A program made the position numbers and the translations under genes. From JAAGZL01 sp050288625 (GTDB lineage: Bacteria; Pseudomonadota; Gammaproteobacteria; Chromatiales; Chromatiaceae): 64,000 bases of DNA. The notes beneath the pieces were generated by a model, which was given only the letters and a program-made list of their open reading frames with translations, was not told the origin of the DNA and made no database searches. Each line of letters begins with the position of its first letter. Within the stretch, counting starts at the first letter, position 1. Shown here piece by piece: positions 19,601 through 25,866 of the stretch. The stretch lies in NCBI GenBank assembly GCA_050288625.1, contig JBNKEE010000013.1:1-64000 (forward strand). The letters run 5' to 3'.

Positions 19601-19692
19601 TTGATCTGCTCATGGTCAAGATACGCCGCAATGACAAAGTGCGCTAAAAACACTACTGCCACTAGAGCCAGAACTTTTGTTTTAAGGCGCAT
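16615..19692 (-). CDS. DUF3365 (c-haem)/HAMP/GAF/PAS/GGDEF/EAL sensor protein
   Basis: 1025 residues. Membrane helix at about 8-24; periplasmic DUF3365/Tll0287-like sensor with a c-type haem motif CLICH (156-160); second helix at about 210-232; HAMP; GAF (about 300-450); PAS (about 478-598); GGDEF domain with intact GGDEF at 684-688 and an RxxD I-site (RQSD) five residues upstream; EAL domain starting EVL (816-818), with DDFGTG and KIDGSFV present. Both enzymatic domains look potentially active. Covalent haem in the periplasm suggests redox or gas sensing that sets c-di-GMP. It is transcribed away from glk, with 140 bases of shared upstream region. Confidence 0.9.
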   Translation of the reverse strand: MRLKTKVLALVAVVFLAHFVIAAYLDHEQIKSDVINDIRGDARVVRGMLMAFRTTYQKYIIEHKVPINDMTLGLLPAEALGRVSQEFRNWMDSGLSFNNVSDRPRNPNNMADKVELEALEFFRERPNETERMAPFRNENGELYYHYSQPIWMVQRCLICHSDYASAPESIRKRYKLGYGYKVGDLGGLMSIKLPASIVEERVDKQLINASLIHFITLLVAFLLLSLLLQGMVIKRILLLKDAAVRMAKGDYSKQATLPGNDEITQVSLSFDEMAHQIGKREHALEAQKSLYAALSWTSKSITRLDSQRALFADACRIAVEHGGMDQACIGLVDADRDVLEIVEGTGYNVINLSFSLSQHADEALAPVVISIREDRSIISNDAREEHVSKQWQKMLMQNGIHSAAIFPLRLGGGPIGVFCMFSRDRGFFSSDMIGLLDEMAAEISYAVNNYRLAHEHMQAHQQLQESSQEMRRLNSQLRLLLESTGEGIYGIDTKGRCTFINQSALEMFGFLHEEIIGKPIHEITHHTHADGTSYPEASCPMYKAFLSGVPCRVQKEVFWRKDGTSFPVEYSAYPIIEGSEVLGAVAVFRDVTDSHAMEQRLSFLATHDPLTRLLNRYAFEQRLKKALEDARSNLSQHVLCYMDLDQFKIVNDTCGHVAGDAMLQMIAKLLQDNIRQSDTIARLGGDEFGLLLEDCGLERAETLTSKICEAVKEFRFTWDDKTFTAGVSVGIAAIDGDTSSIDLVMSAADAACYVAKDMGRNRVHIHMADDEETAKRQGEMRWVTEIQSAIDEGRMSLYRQSIIPLFSDDQDLDHFEVLLRMTDKDGRDVPPGAFIPAAERFAMMPMLDRWVIQHAMSWLEKAGNSGQRLGLCSINISGHSLADGGLKEFILSQINLRGIPAEKICFEITETAAVSRLDQANQFIGEMREMGCRFALDDFGTGMSSFAYLKNLQVDFLKIDGSFVRDLLDDPVDCGMVESINQIGHLMGLKTIAEYVENDRVRKRLGEIGVDYVQGFGVSKPEPLD

Positions 19693-19717
19693 AGTGAATT
19701 ATTCGACTACCTTCTCC

Positions 19718-19745
19718 TTGCAGAGGGCTTACGCATGCATATACT
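19718..19745 (+). promoter_or_regulatory. Candidate glk promoter
   Basis: TTGCAG (19718-19723) and TATACT (19740-19745) are spaced by 16 bases, with TG three bases before the -10. It lies in the 140-base divergent region, 87 bases upstream of the glk start. Confidence 0.4.
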
Positions 19746-19832
19746 GTTAGCGACTGAAATCGGATATTCTTTATACATGTAGCCAGCGATTGATTAATGG
19801 CATTTTTTACAAGATGGAATAAGGTTTCATAT

Positions 19833-20819
19833 ATGAAAGTACTTTGCGGCGACATCGGTGGCACAAAGACCAGGCTGGGCATATTCGACACTGATAAATT
19901 CAATAACGCCGTCTCCGAAAAATCCTATGCCAGTAGCGAGTACTCTTCTCTATCAGAGATCTCTTTAGACTTTTTATCTGATAAAAACATCAAAATTACC
20001 CATGCGGCGTTTGGCATTGCTGGCCCCATATTCGGACGCAAATGCAGAGCGACCAATCTTCCCTGGGAGATTGATGCCGGGGAGCTTGAGCAAGAGTTGG
20101 GAATATCTACTGTTCATCTAATCAACGACCTGGAGGCCACAGCATATGGGATTACCGCTCTGGGTCAGGATGATCTCCACACTCTACAGGAGGGAGTAAA
20201 AAACGCATCTGGAAATCGCGCAGTGATCGCTGCTGGTACCGGGCTTGGCCAAGCCGGAATGTTCTGGGACGGCAATAAACACACTCCATTTGCCACGGAG
20301 GGGGGGCATTGCGATTTCGCGCCGAGTAGCGAGATGGAATATGAACTAAACTCAAGCCTGAAACGGCATGAGCGCAACGTATGCTGGGAGGAAATACTAT
20401 CTGGTCCAGGCCTGGTCTCTATCTATAGCTTTCTTCTAGATAGGCATCACCAGCAAAGACCTAATTGGCTTGATCACAAACGAGCCAATGGAGACCCAGC
20501 TGAAGAGATCACACAAGGCGCCAACGATAACGACCCCATATGTGTAGAGACGCTCAAAATATTTAGCCGATTATACGGCGCCGAGACCGGAAACTTGGCA
20601 TTAAAAATGATGGCAACAGGCGGTATCTATATCGGCGGTGGCATTGCTCCCAAGATATTGAACTGGCTGCAACAACCACTGTTTCTTGAGGCATTTCTAA
20701 ATAAAGGCAAAATGAAAGGTTTAATGGAATCTATTCCCGTACATGTCGTCCTGAATGATCGGGCCGCACTCTTTGGCCCCGCAATATATCTGCGCGAAAA
20801 TTTAACATCATGCAGATAG
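19833..20819 (+). CDS. glk: Glucokinase
   Basis: 328 residues from ATG 19833 (AAGG at 19821-19824). ATP-dependent phosphorylation of glucose to glucose 6-phosphate in the cytoplasm. The N-terminus KVLCGDIGGTKTRLGIFD is the phosphate-binding loop of the bacterial glucokinase (GlcK/Glk, PF02685) family. LINDLEATAYGI contains the catalytic Asp, AAGTGLGQAG the sugar/ATP site, and TEGGHCDFAPSS and MATGGIYIGGGIAPK complete the pattern. Length matches the family. It probably has its own promoter and is separated from the next gene by a 293-base region that holds a different promoter and leader. Confidence 0.93.
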   Translation: MKVLCGDIGGTKTRLGIFDTDKFNNAVSEKSYASSEYSSLSEISLDFLSDKNIKITHAAFGIAGPIFGRKCRATNLPWEIDAGELEQELGISTVHLINDLEATAYGITALGQDDLHTLQEGVKNASGNRAVIAAGTGLGQAGMFWDGNKHTPFATEGGHCDFAPSSEMEYELNSSLKRHERNVCWEEILSGPGLVSIYSFLLDRHHQQRPNWLDHKRANGDPAEEITQGANDNDPICVETLKIFSRLYGAETGNLALKMMATGGIYIGGGIAPKILNWLQQPLFLEAFLNKGKMKGLMESIPVHVVLNDRAALFGPAIYLRENLTSCR

Positions 20820-20874
20820 AAACCTGTTTCCAGCATCCTCGGTGCTTGATGCCAATAATCCCTAAAAATATTTA

Positions 20875-20902
20875 TTGACAGTGGCACAAAACCTGCTATT
20901 TT
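20875..20902 (+). promoter_or_regulatory. Strong sigma-70 promoter for the SpeD-like/SET operon leader
   Basis: A perfect -35 TTGACA (20875-20880), a 16-base spacer and -10 TATTTT (20897-20902) extended by TG at 20894-20895. The expected transcript start is near 20909, about 200 bases upstream of the SpeD-like start codon. It is the best promoter match I found in the window. Confidence 0.7.
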
Positions 20903-20908
20903 TCGCAA

Positions 20909-21082
20909 AAATCAACCATTAGGAGAAGACATTCCCGAGAAATCCTTGAGCTGAAACTCAAGTATCAGGCATAGGCGCATAGCCGACGACTGACTAGGAA
21001 AGAAAGATTACATAACGCATCTCGAGTTTTAAGTGGTTGGCCCTAAACGGGTCGGTGGCTTTTAGCTTGGATGCGTTTTTTT
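20909..21082 (+). promoter_or_regulatory. Structured 5' leader with intrinsic terminator; candidate riboswitch or attenuator, or stand-alone small RNA
   Basis: The leader contains a hairpin CTTGAG/CTCAAG (20945-20950 with 20957-20962), a nested UCAG/CUGA (20965-20968 with 20990-20993) enclosing GGC-GCAUA-GCC (20974-20984), and an outer UCCU/AGGA (20943-20946 with 20996-20999). A long terminator hairpin follows. An alternative pairing of UCAACCAUU (20912-20920) with 21032-21040 gives nine consecutive pairs, would close the whole structured region, and competes with the inner terminator stem. Mutually exclusive terminator and antiterminator pairings before a Shine-Dalgarno are what a riboswitch or attenuator looks like. 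I could not match it to a known class by eye. A roughly 175-nt independent RNA is the alternative. Confidence 0.6.
21014..21082 (+). terminator. Intrinsic terminator inside the SpeD-like leader
   Basis: AACGCATC (21014-21021) pairs perfectly with GATGCGTT (21070-21077). After one bulge, 21023-21028 pairs with 21064-21069, and an inner arm 21031-21043 pairs with 21049-21061, with many G-U pairs and one mismatch around a five-base loop. A run of seven T follows (21076-21082). It lies upstream of the SpeD-like gene, not directly after glk, so it probably controls read-through. Confidence 0.8.
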
Positions 21083-21112
21083 GTGTCCGCCTTACAACAT
21101 GAGGAAAGAAAA

Positions 21113-21490
21113 TTGGAAGAGTATCGAAGAATTGACGTTGACGGAGTTAGATATTACGGAAAGCACCTTATTGTGACCGCCCGCGGCTGCAATAAAAACA
21201 TCCAGGATAAAAACAAGATCGCTGATTTCATGACTTCCTTAGTCGATCGTATTGACATGGTGGCATTTGGCGATCCCATTGTAGAGCGTTTTGGTGGGGG
21301 TATTGAGATTGGAATTTCCGCGGTTCAATTAATCGAAACCAGCGCAATCGTGATCCACACCAACGACCAGGCACGTGATATGTATTTGGACGTGTTCAGT
21401 TGCAAGACTTTTTTAGAACAAGATGTCCTGGATTTCGTCCAGCAGACATTTGACCCATCTACAGCCAATTACCAGGTATTCTTCCGATGA
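21113..21490 (+). CDS. SpeD-like pyruvoyl-dependent decarboxylase homologue (S-adenosylmethionine decarboxylase family)
   Basis: 125 residues from TTG 21113, chosen because GAGGA (21101-21105) lies seven bases upstream; the ATG at 21071 lies inside the terminator stem. The fold lead (YYGKHLIVTARGC) and the core (GISAVQLIETSAIVIHTN, then LDVFSC) align with class 1b SpeD. The Ser that becomes the pyruvoyl group, the following His (IHT) and the Cys (VFSC) are all present. The usual Glu-Ser cleavage pair becomes Thr-Ser, the next His is Ala, and the substrate-side HTWPE is HTNDQ. Self-cleavage is plausible but the substrate may not be AdoMet; SpeD relatives acting on ornithine or arginine are known. 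It overlaps the SET gene by 4 bp. Confidence 0.8.
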   Translation: MEEYRRIDVDGVRYYGKHLIVTARGCNKNIQDKNKIADFMTSLVDRIDMVAFGDPIVERFGGGIEIGISAVQLIETSAIVIHTNDQARDMYLDVFSCKTFLEQDVLDFVQQTFDPSTANYQVFFR

Positions 21491-21957
21491 AAAGATTCTA
21501 TCCCAACTCCCTTCCATCTTTCCCCAACGAACCGACCCCCGAGAACTTTGAAATACGCAAGATTAGCGACTCCGTAGGAGAAGGAGTCGTCGCTCAATCG
21601 TGTTTCACTAAAGGGGAAATTGTGTGCGCATTTTCCGGCTATTTTGTGGAAACAATAACGCAGTTTTCATTAACCGTAGGCACGGATTTACACATCCATG
21701 ACCCATATTTTATGGGCAAGATTTTGCATTCCTGCGACCCCAGTCTGCACTGCGATATGACGCGCAGACTGTTTATTGCCAAGAGAGACATACAACCTGG
21801 CGACATCATCACCATGGACTACGATCAGACAGAACCGCATCTTTTCAGACCATTTCACTGTTCGTGCGGGGCGGAAAACTGTCGCGGATTTATCGCGGGA
21901 CATGCGGCACTTACCTTTCAGGAGGATGTGGCCCTGTTTGCAGCAAATGCCGGATAA
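21487..21957 (+). CDS. SET-domain protein methyltransferase with post-SET cysteines
   Basis: 156 residues. A compact SET fold: GEGVVAQSCFTKGEIVCAFSG is the N-SET strand set, KILHSCDPSLHCD corresponds to the NHSCxPN motif (Asn replaced by Leu), and GDIITMDYDQTE to the GExxxxDY motif. The tail HCSCGAENCRGFI is a clear post-SET zinc-binding pattern, which with the HSC cysteine can hold one zinc. Such enzymes use AdoMet to methylate lysine side chains; the bacterial target is unknown. The ATG overlaps the SpeD-like stop by 4 bp, so the two are translationally coupled under the structured leader. Confidence 0.85.
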   Translation: MKRFYPNSLPSFPNEPTPENFEIRKISDSVGEGVVAQSCFTKGEIVCAFSGYFVETITQFSLTVGTDLHIHDPYFMGKILHSCDPSLHCDMTRRLFIAKRDIQPGDIITMDYDQTEPHLFRPFHCSCGAENCRGFIAGHAALTFQEDVALFAANAG

Positions 21958-22003
21958 ATCTGATAGTGGCTGAATAGGCCAAACAATACCAAGAGCAGAG
22001 TGG

Positions 22004-22029
22004 CGGACCAGATAATGTCGTCTGGTCCG
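22004..22029 (+). other. Hairpin downstream of the SET gene
   Basis: CGGACCAGA (22004-22012) and TCTGGTCCG (22021-22029) form a perfect 9-bp stem with an 8-nt loop, 47 bases after the SET stop. No T-run follows, so it may be a Rho-type or processing end, or simply a hairpin. Confidence 0.4.
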
Positions 22030-22043
22030 ACCTGTAAGCGATC

Positions 22044-22364
22044 ATGGACAGTTATCTGGCTCGCCACAAGATCTATCTACTTGGTGTTTCCCGTCTTTCT
22101 GCTGCTGCCTTAGTACAATCTCTATTTGTCGTCACTCCTTCCACGCCTGTTTCCGCCCCTCGATCCCTTCTCCTCGGACCATTTTTACTCAGGAACAGAG
22201 CGCCCGCCAAAGAAGAGCTGCTTCATAAATTTGGTAGCAAAGCGCGTGAATGGGATATCACCACAGATGGTCTCCTTATAAACATGCACGTCCAACTCAT
22301 ATCTGCTTTTGAAGGCCTAGCTAGTAACGAAACGCTGGAAGCAGTCCGGATCATTAGAACATAA
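22044..22364 (+). CDS. Doubtful hypothetical ORF
   Basis: 106 codons from ATG 22044 with no convincing Shine-Dalgarno. The N-terminal half is hydrophobic and serine/proline-rich; the second half (KEELLHKFGSKAREWDITTD, then EGLASNETLEAVRIIRT) looks more like a folded protein. I recognise no family. It fills the otherwise empty stretch from 21958 to 22374 and ends ten bases before a strong terminator, which is its main support. It may be a decayed gene remnant. Confidence 0.3.
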   Translation: MDSYLARHKIYLLGVSRLSAAALVQSLFVVTPSTPVSAPRSLLLGPFLLRNRAPAKEELLHKFGSKAREWDITTDGLLINMHVQLISAFEGLASNETLEAVRIIRT

Positions 22365-22374
22365 CCTACATGTA

Positions 22375-22420
22375 AAACAGGCCAGATCTGCGTTGAAAGA
22401 TATTCAGATCTGGCCTGTTT
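22375..22420. terminator. Strong hairpin between convergent genes
   Basis: A perfect 16-bp stem, AAACAGGCCAGATCTG (22375-22390) with CAGATCTGGCCTGTTT (22405-22420), and a 14-nt loop. A or T runs flank both arms, so it can terminate transcription from either side. It lies between the doubtful ORF and the minus-strand secreted-protein gene. Confidence 0.8.
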
Positions 22421-22447
22421 GAACATTCTACAGTCAATATACGAATT

Positions 22448-22834
22448 CTAACGTAGCAGCAACCCAATTACTCCGTAGCCACCTCTACCCCAAGGAGTAT
22501 TGCGGTTATGCCCATAACTATAACTTCTACTACGGTTATGCTTGAGCCTATATATGTGACGGCCAGCGCTGACGTACCTATGCCTTAAGGTGCGCCGTTC
22601 TCCCCTGGAAAAATGGCCGTCCCTCAGGAAACGCCTCTTGAGGTGACGAATATTGCGCTGTTCATTCCGCAGTACTCTGGCCTCATGTCTTGTAAGTTCT
22701 CCAGAATGGATGCCTTGCTGAATGCTGCGCATCTGATTTCTTTCTATATTGTGCAAGGATGTGCCGGCAAAGACGGGGGCAGCCAAACCAAGGGCTAAGA
22801 GAACAAATAAGGTTTTGCTCAATCGCTTTTTCAT
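22448..22834 (-). CDS. Small basic periplasmic protein with signal peptide
   Basis: 128 residues from ATG 22834, which has AGGAGGA just upstream; a longer frame to 22942 lacks a good start. A Sec signal peptide (KKRLSKTLFVLLALGLAAPVFA) is followed by a very basic, helical body. Two similar units, GELTRHEARVLRNEQRNI and GHFSRGERRTLRHRYVSA, repeat a G-x-[LF]-[ST]-R-x-E-x-R-x-L-R pattern. The tail is rich in His, Arg, Tyr and Gly. It would sit in the periplasm. I do not know its function; binding to an acidic partner or surface is a guess. Confidence 0.7.
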   Translation of the reverse strand: MKKRLSKTLFVLLALGLAAPVFAGTSLHNIERNQMRSIQQGIHSGELTRHEARVLRNEQRNIRHLKRRFLRDGHFSRGERRTLRHRYVSAGRHIYRLKHNRSRSYSYGHNRNTPWGRGGYGVIGLLLR

Positions 22835-22969
22835 GATAAATCCTCCTATTTCTGTTTGATTCGTTTTCAGAATAGGGGATGGCACATGAACTGAGCCTGA
22901 ACAGTCAGAATAATATATCCATCCTAATTTAAGGCAGAACAACTAAAAAAGAAATATGATGTAAGACTG

Positions 22970-24421
22970 TTACTTACGCCAATATGAGGCCGAAAAAAGT
23001 ACCAGCAGAGTAAATATCTCAAGACGTCCCAAGAGCATAGCAAAGCAGAGTATCCACTTTGCAGGATCATTCAAACCGGCATAGTTGGACGCCACGCCTG
23101 ACAAACCTGGACCCAGATTGTTAATACAGGCCGCCACCGCTGAAAAGGAAGTCATCAAATCCAATCCAGTCAAAGCCAAGGCAAGATACATCACGACAAA
23201 GCAGCCAACATATAGGGCAAAGAAACCCCAGACCGCATCCACCACCCGAGGCACAATGGTCTTGCCTCCTACTCGCACAGGAATCTCAGCGCTGGGGTGG
23301 ATCAGACGCTTGATTTCACGTATACCCTGTTTGATCAACAACAGAAACCGGATCACTTTAATGCCGCCGCCGGTGGAGCCAGCACAACCGCCGACAAAGC
23401 TCGAGAACAACAAAAGGATTGCCACAAAGCCTGGCCATTGGGAATAGTCTGCCGTGGTAAAACCTGCGGTCGTTCCTATTGAGACCGCCTGAAACACTCC
23501 TCTGGATACAGCCCTACCCCAATCAGAATAAGTGCCGGTAACATAAAGCACCAGGACTGCCATAATTGATACCGCAAACAACACACTCACATAGAAGAGT
23601 AATTCAGCATCGTGAAAATATACCCTGATGTCCTTACGCTTTACTACTACGAAGTGCAGGGCAAAGTTGACCCCAGAAAGCAGCAAAAATACCACGGCCA
23701 CCGCTTCTACTAAGGCGCTGTCAAAGAACCCTATACTGGTGTCATGAGTGGAAAATCCGCCAATAGAGACGGTGGAAAAGGCGTGAGCTAGCGCGTCAAA
23801 CATTTCCATGCCAACCATCCAGTAGCTTAGGGTACAGGCAACCGTTAGACCCAGATAGATGAACCAGAGGGCTTTGGCCGTCTCCGTAATCCTGGGTGTA
23901 AGCTTGGAGTTTTTCATGGGGCCTGGTGTCTCTGCCCTATACAGCTGCATACCGCCAATTCCAAGCATTGGCAAAACGGCGACCGCCAACACAATGATCC
24001 CCATACCTCCCAGCCACTGTAGTTGTTGACGATAAAACAGGATCGACTTTGGCAAATTGTCCAGACCAACTATGACTGTTGCGCCAGTGGTAGTAAGTCC
24101 TGAAATAGACTCAAAAACTGCATCTGTAACAGAAATTTGCGGATGTTCCGACAACATCAGTGGAACCGCCCCCAGCATCCCCAGAACTGTCCAAAACATC
24201 ACCACTATCATAAAGCCGTCGCGCAATCTAAGTTCACGCTTTTCCCTGCGCACCGGGTACCAACAAAGAGCTCCGAGGATAAAGATACCGCAAAATCCGG
24301 CAAAAAATGCTAGTAAGGCTCCATCCTGAAATAGCGATGAGACCAGCATCGGCGGCAACATGGTCAGGCTAAACACCATCATGAGAATGCCGAGTATTCG
24401 CTGTACCACCACGAACTTCAT
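22970..24421 (-). CDS. trkH: Trk potassium uptake channel subunit TrkH
   Basis: 483 residues, polytopic inner-membrane protein forming the K+ path of the Trk system. The four filter repeats are visible: TTTGAT, STVSIGGFSTHD, SIGTTAGFTT and INNLGPGLSG. GGCAGSTGGGIKVIRF marks the third-repeat loop region. It follows trkA by 16 bases on the same strand, giving the usual pair in which TrkA gates TrkH. It is the last gene of the minus-strand def-to-trkH series. Confidence 0.95.
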   Translation of the reverse strand: MKFVVVQRILGILMMVFSLTMLPPMLVSSLFQDGALLAFFAGFCGIFILGALCWYPVRREKRELRLRDGFMIVVMFWTVLGMLGAVPLMLSEHPQISVTDAVFESISGLTTTGATVIVGLDNLPKSILFYRQQLQWLGGMGIIVLAVAVLPMLGIGGMQLYRAETPGPMKNSKLTPRITETAKALWFIYLGLTVACTLSYWMVGMEMFDALAHAFSTVSIGGFSTHDTSIGFFDSALVEAVAVVFLLLSGVNFALHFVVVKRKDIRVYFHDAELLFYVSVLFAVSIMAVLVLYVTGTYSDWGRAVSRGVFQAVSIGTTAGFTTADYSQWPGFVAILLLFSSFVGGCAGSTGGGIKVIRFLLLIKQGIREIKRLIHPSAEIPVRVGGKTIVPRVVDAVWGFFALYVGCFVVMYLALALTGLDLMTSFSAVAACINNLGPGLSGVASNYAGLNDPAKWILCFAMLLGRLEIFTLLVLFSASYWRK

Positions 24422-24437
24422 AGACGCTCACCTAGCC

Positions 24438-25811
24438 TCATAGAAATGTTACGTCTACCTGAAACAGCTTTTCTACTTCAGCGATACGACGCTTATCAAC
24501 CAAAAACAGGATTACGTGGTCTTCAGATTCAATCACTGTATCGTGGTGCGCTATCAACACCTCCTCTCCACGCAGGATTGCGCCAATGCTAGCACCCTTC
24601 GGCAGTTTGATATCTTCAATCATCCTGCCCACTACCTTGGAAGAGGAGGAATCTCCGTGGGCCACGGCTTCAATCGCTTCGGCGGCACCACGTCGCAGTG
24701 AGTGCGCCACCTCCACATCTCCACGTCGAACATGGGCCAGTAGAGTGCCTATGGTAGCGTGTTGCGGTGATATGGCTATGTCGATTGGCCCACTCTGAAC
24801 CAGATCAACATAGGACGGCCGGTTGATGAGTGACATTACCTTGCGAGCACCCAGGCGTTTGGCCAACATGGCTGAGAGAATATTGGCCTCATCATCATTG
24901 GTAACCGCGCAGAAGACATCTGTATTTTCTATGTTCTCATCTAAAAGCAGATCTTCATCCGCACCGTCTCCTTGCAACACTACGCACCTGTCCAAGTCTT
25001 CAGCTAACTGCTTAGACCGTTGTCTGCCTCGATCAATTATCTTGACCTGATAGTCCTGTTGCAGTTCCAGAGCCAGACGCCTACCTATATTGCCTCCGCC
25101 GGCTATTATCACCCTCTTGAGCGGTCGCTCCAGTTTGCGCAACTCACTCATGACCGATCGGATATTCTCCACGGCCGCTATAAAAAAGACCTCATCATCC
25201 ACTTCGATCTTGGTATCGCCTTCCGGCTGAATCGCCTTACCCTGACGGTAGATCGCGGCAACCCTAGCATCCACATCTGGCATATGATCGTATAGGGCCC
25301 GCAGCTTTTGGCCCACCAAAGGACCCCCATGATATGCGCGCACCGCTACCAGACGGATTCTACCGTCGGCAAAATCCAACACCTGCAACGCCCCCGGGTA
25401 CTCAATCAGGCGGTATATGTAATCGGTGACCGACTGTTCCGGGCTTATCAGAAGGTCAACCGGCATGGCATCGGCATCAAACAACTGCGGATAGTTTAGA
25501 AACCCCTGAGATCTAACCCGAGCGATCTTTGTTGGGGTTCGAAACAGACTGTAGGCAACTTGACATGCCACCATATTGGTCTCGTCACTATTGGTAACGG
25601 CCAGGATCATATCGGCATCCTCTGCCCCAGCTTGCATTAATACATCTGGATAGGCAGCGTGCCCGTGCACCGTACGCAGATCCAGTCGATCTTCCAGCCC
25701 TTTTAACAGATCCGGGTTTTTGTCGATAATAGTAATATCGTTATCTTCCAAAACCAGGTTTTCTGCCACAGAAGTGCCAACCTGTCCTGCGCCAAGAATG
25801 ATTATCTTCAT
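24438..25811 (-). CDS. trkA: Trk system regulatory NAD-binding subunit TrkA
   Basis: 457 residues with two RCK (TrkA_N plus TrkA_C) halves. Nucleotide-binding glycine motifs are GAGQVG (residues 7-12) in the first half and GGGNIG in the second (RVIIAGGGNIGRRLALEL). The protein is cytosolic and peripheral, and binds NAD(H)/nucleotides to control TrkH. It lies between ntrX (55 bases upstream) and trkH. Length is typical for proteobacterial TrkA. Confidence 0.95.
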   Translation of the reverse strand: MKIIILGAGQVGTSVAENLVLEDNDITIIDKNPDLLKGLEDRLDLRTVHGHAAYPDVLMQAGAEDADMILAVTNSDETNMVACQVAYSLFRTPTKIARVRSQGFLNYPQLFDADAMPVDLLISPEQSVTDYIYRLIEYPGALQVLDFADGRIRLVAVRAYHGGPLVGQKLRALYDHMPDVDARVAAIYRQGKAIQPEGDTKIEVDDEVFFIAAVENIRSVMSELRKLERPLKRVIIAGGGNIGRRLALELQQDYQVKIIDRGRQRSKQLAEDLDRCVVLQGDGADEDLLLDENIENTDVFCAVTNDDEANILSAMLAKRLGARKVMSLINRPSYVDLVQSGPIDIAISPQHATIGTLLAHVRRGDVEVAHSLRRGAAEAIEAVAHGDSSSSKVVGRMIEDIKLPKGASIGAILRGEEVLIAHHDTVIESEDHVILFLVDKRRIAEVEKLFQVDVTFL

Positions 25812-25866
25812 CTTTATAATACAGTCTTAATAAAAAAGCTCTTTAGTGGATGCCTGAATTGGCTCT

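Noticed and set aside
20909..21082. Leader as a c-di-GMP-I (GEMM) riboswitch
   Set aside because: GGCGCAUAGCC recalls the GEMM CGCAAAGCC segment, but the GAAA tetraloop arm and GGGCAAACC partner are absent.
21071..21112. ATG start for the SpeD-like gene at 21071
   Set aside because: The codon lies inside the terminator stem and lacks a ribosome site; TTG 21113 with GAGGA fits better.
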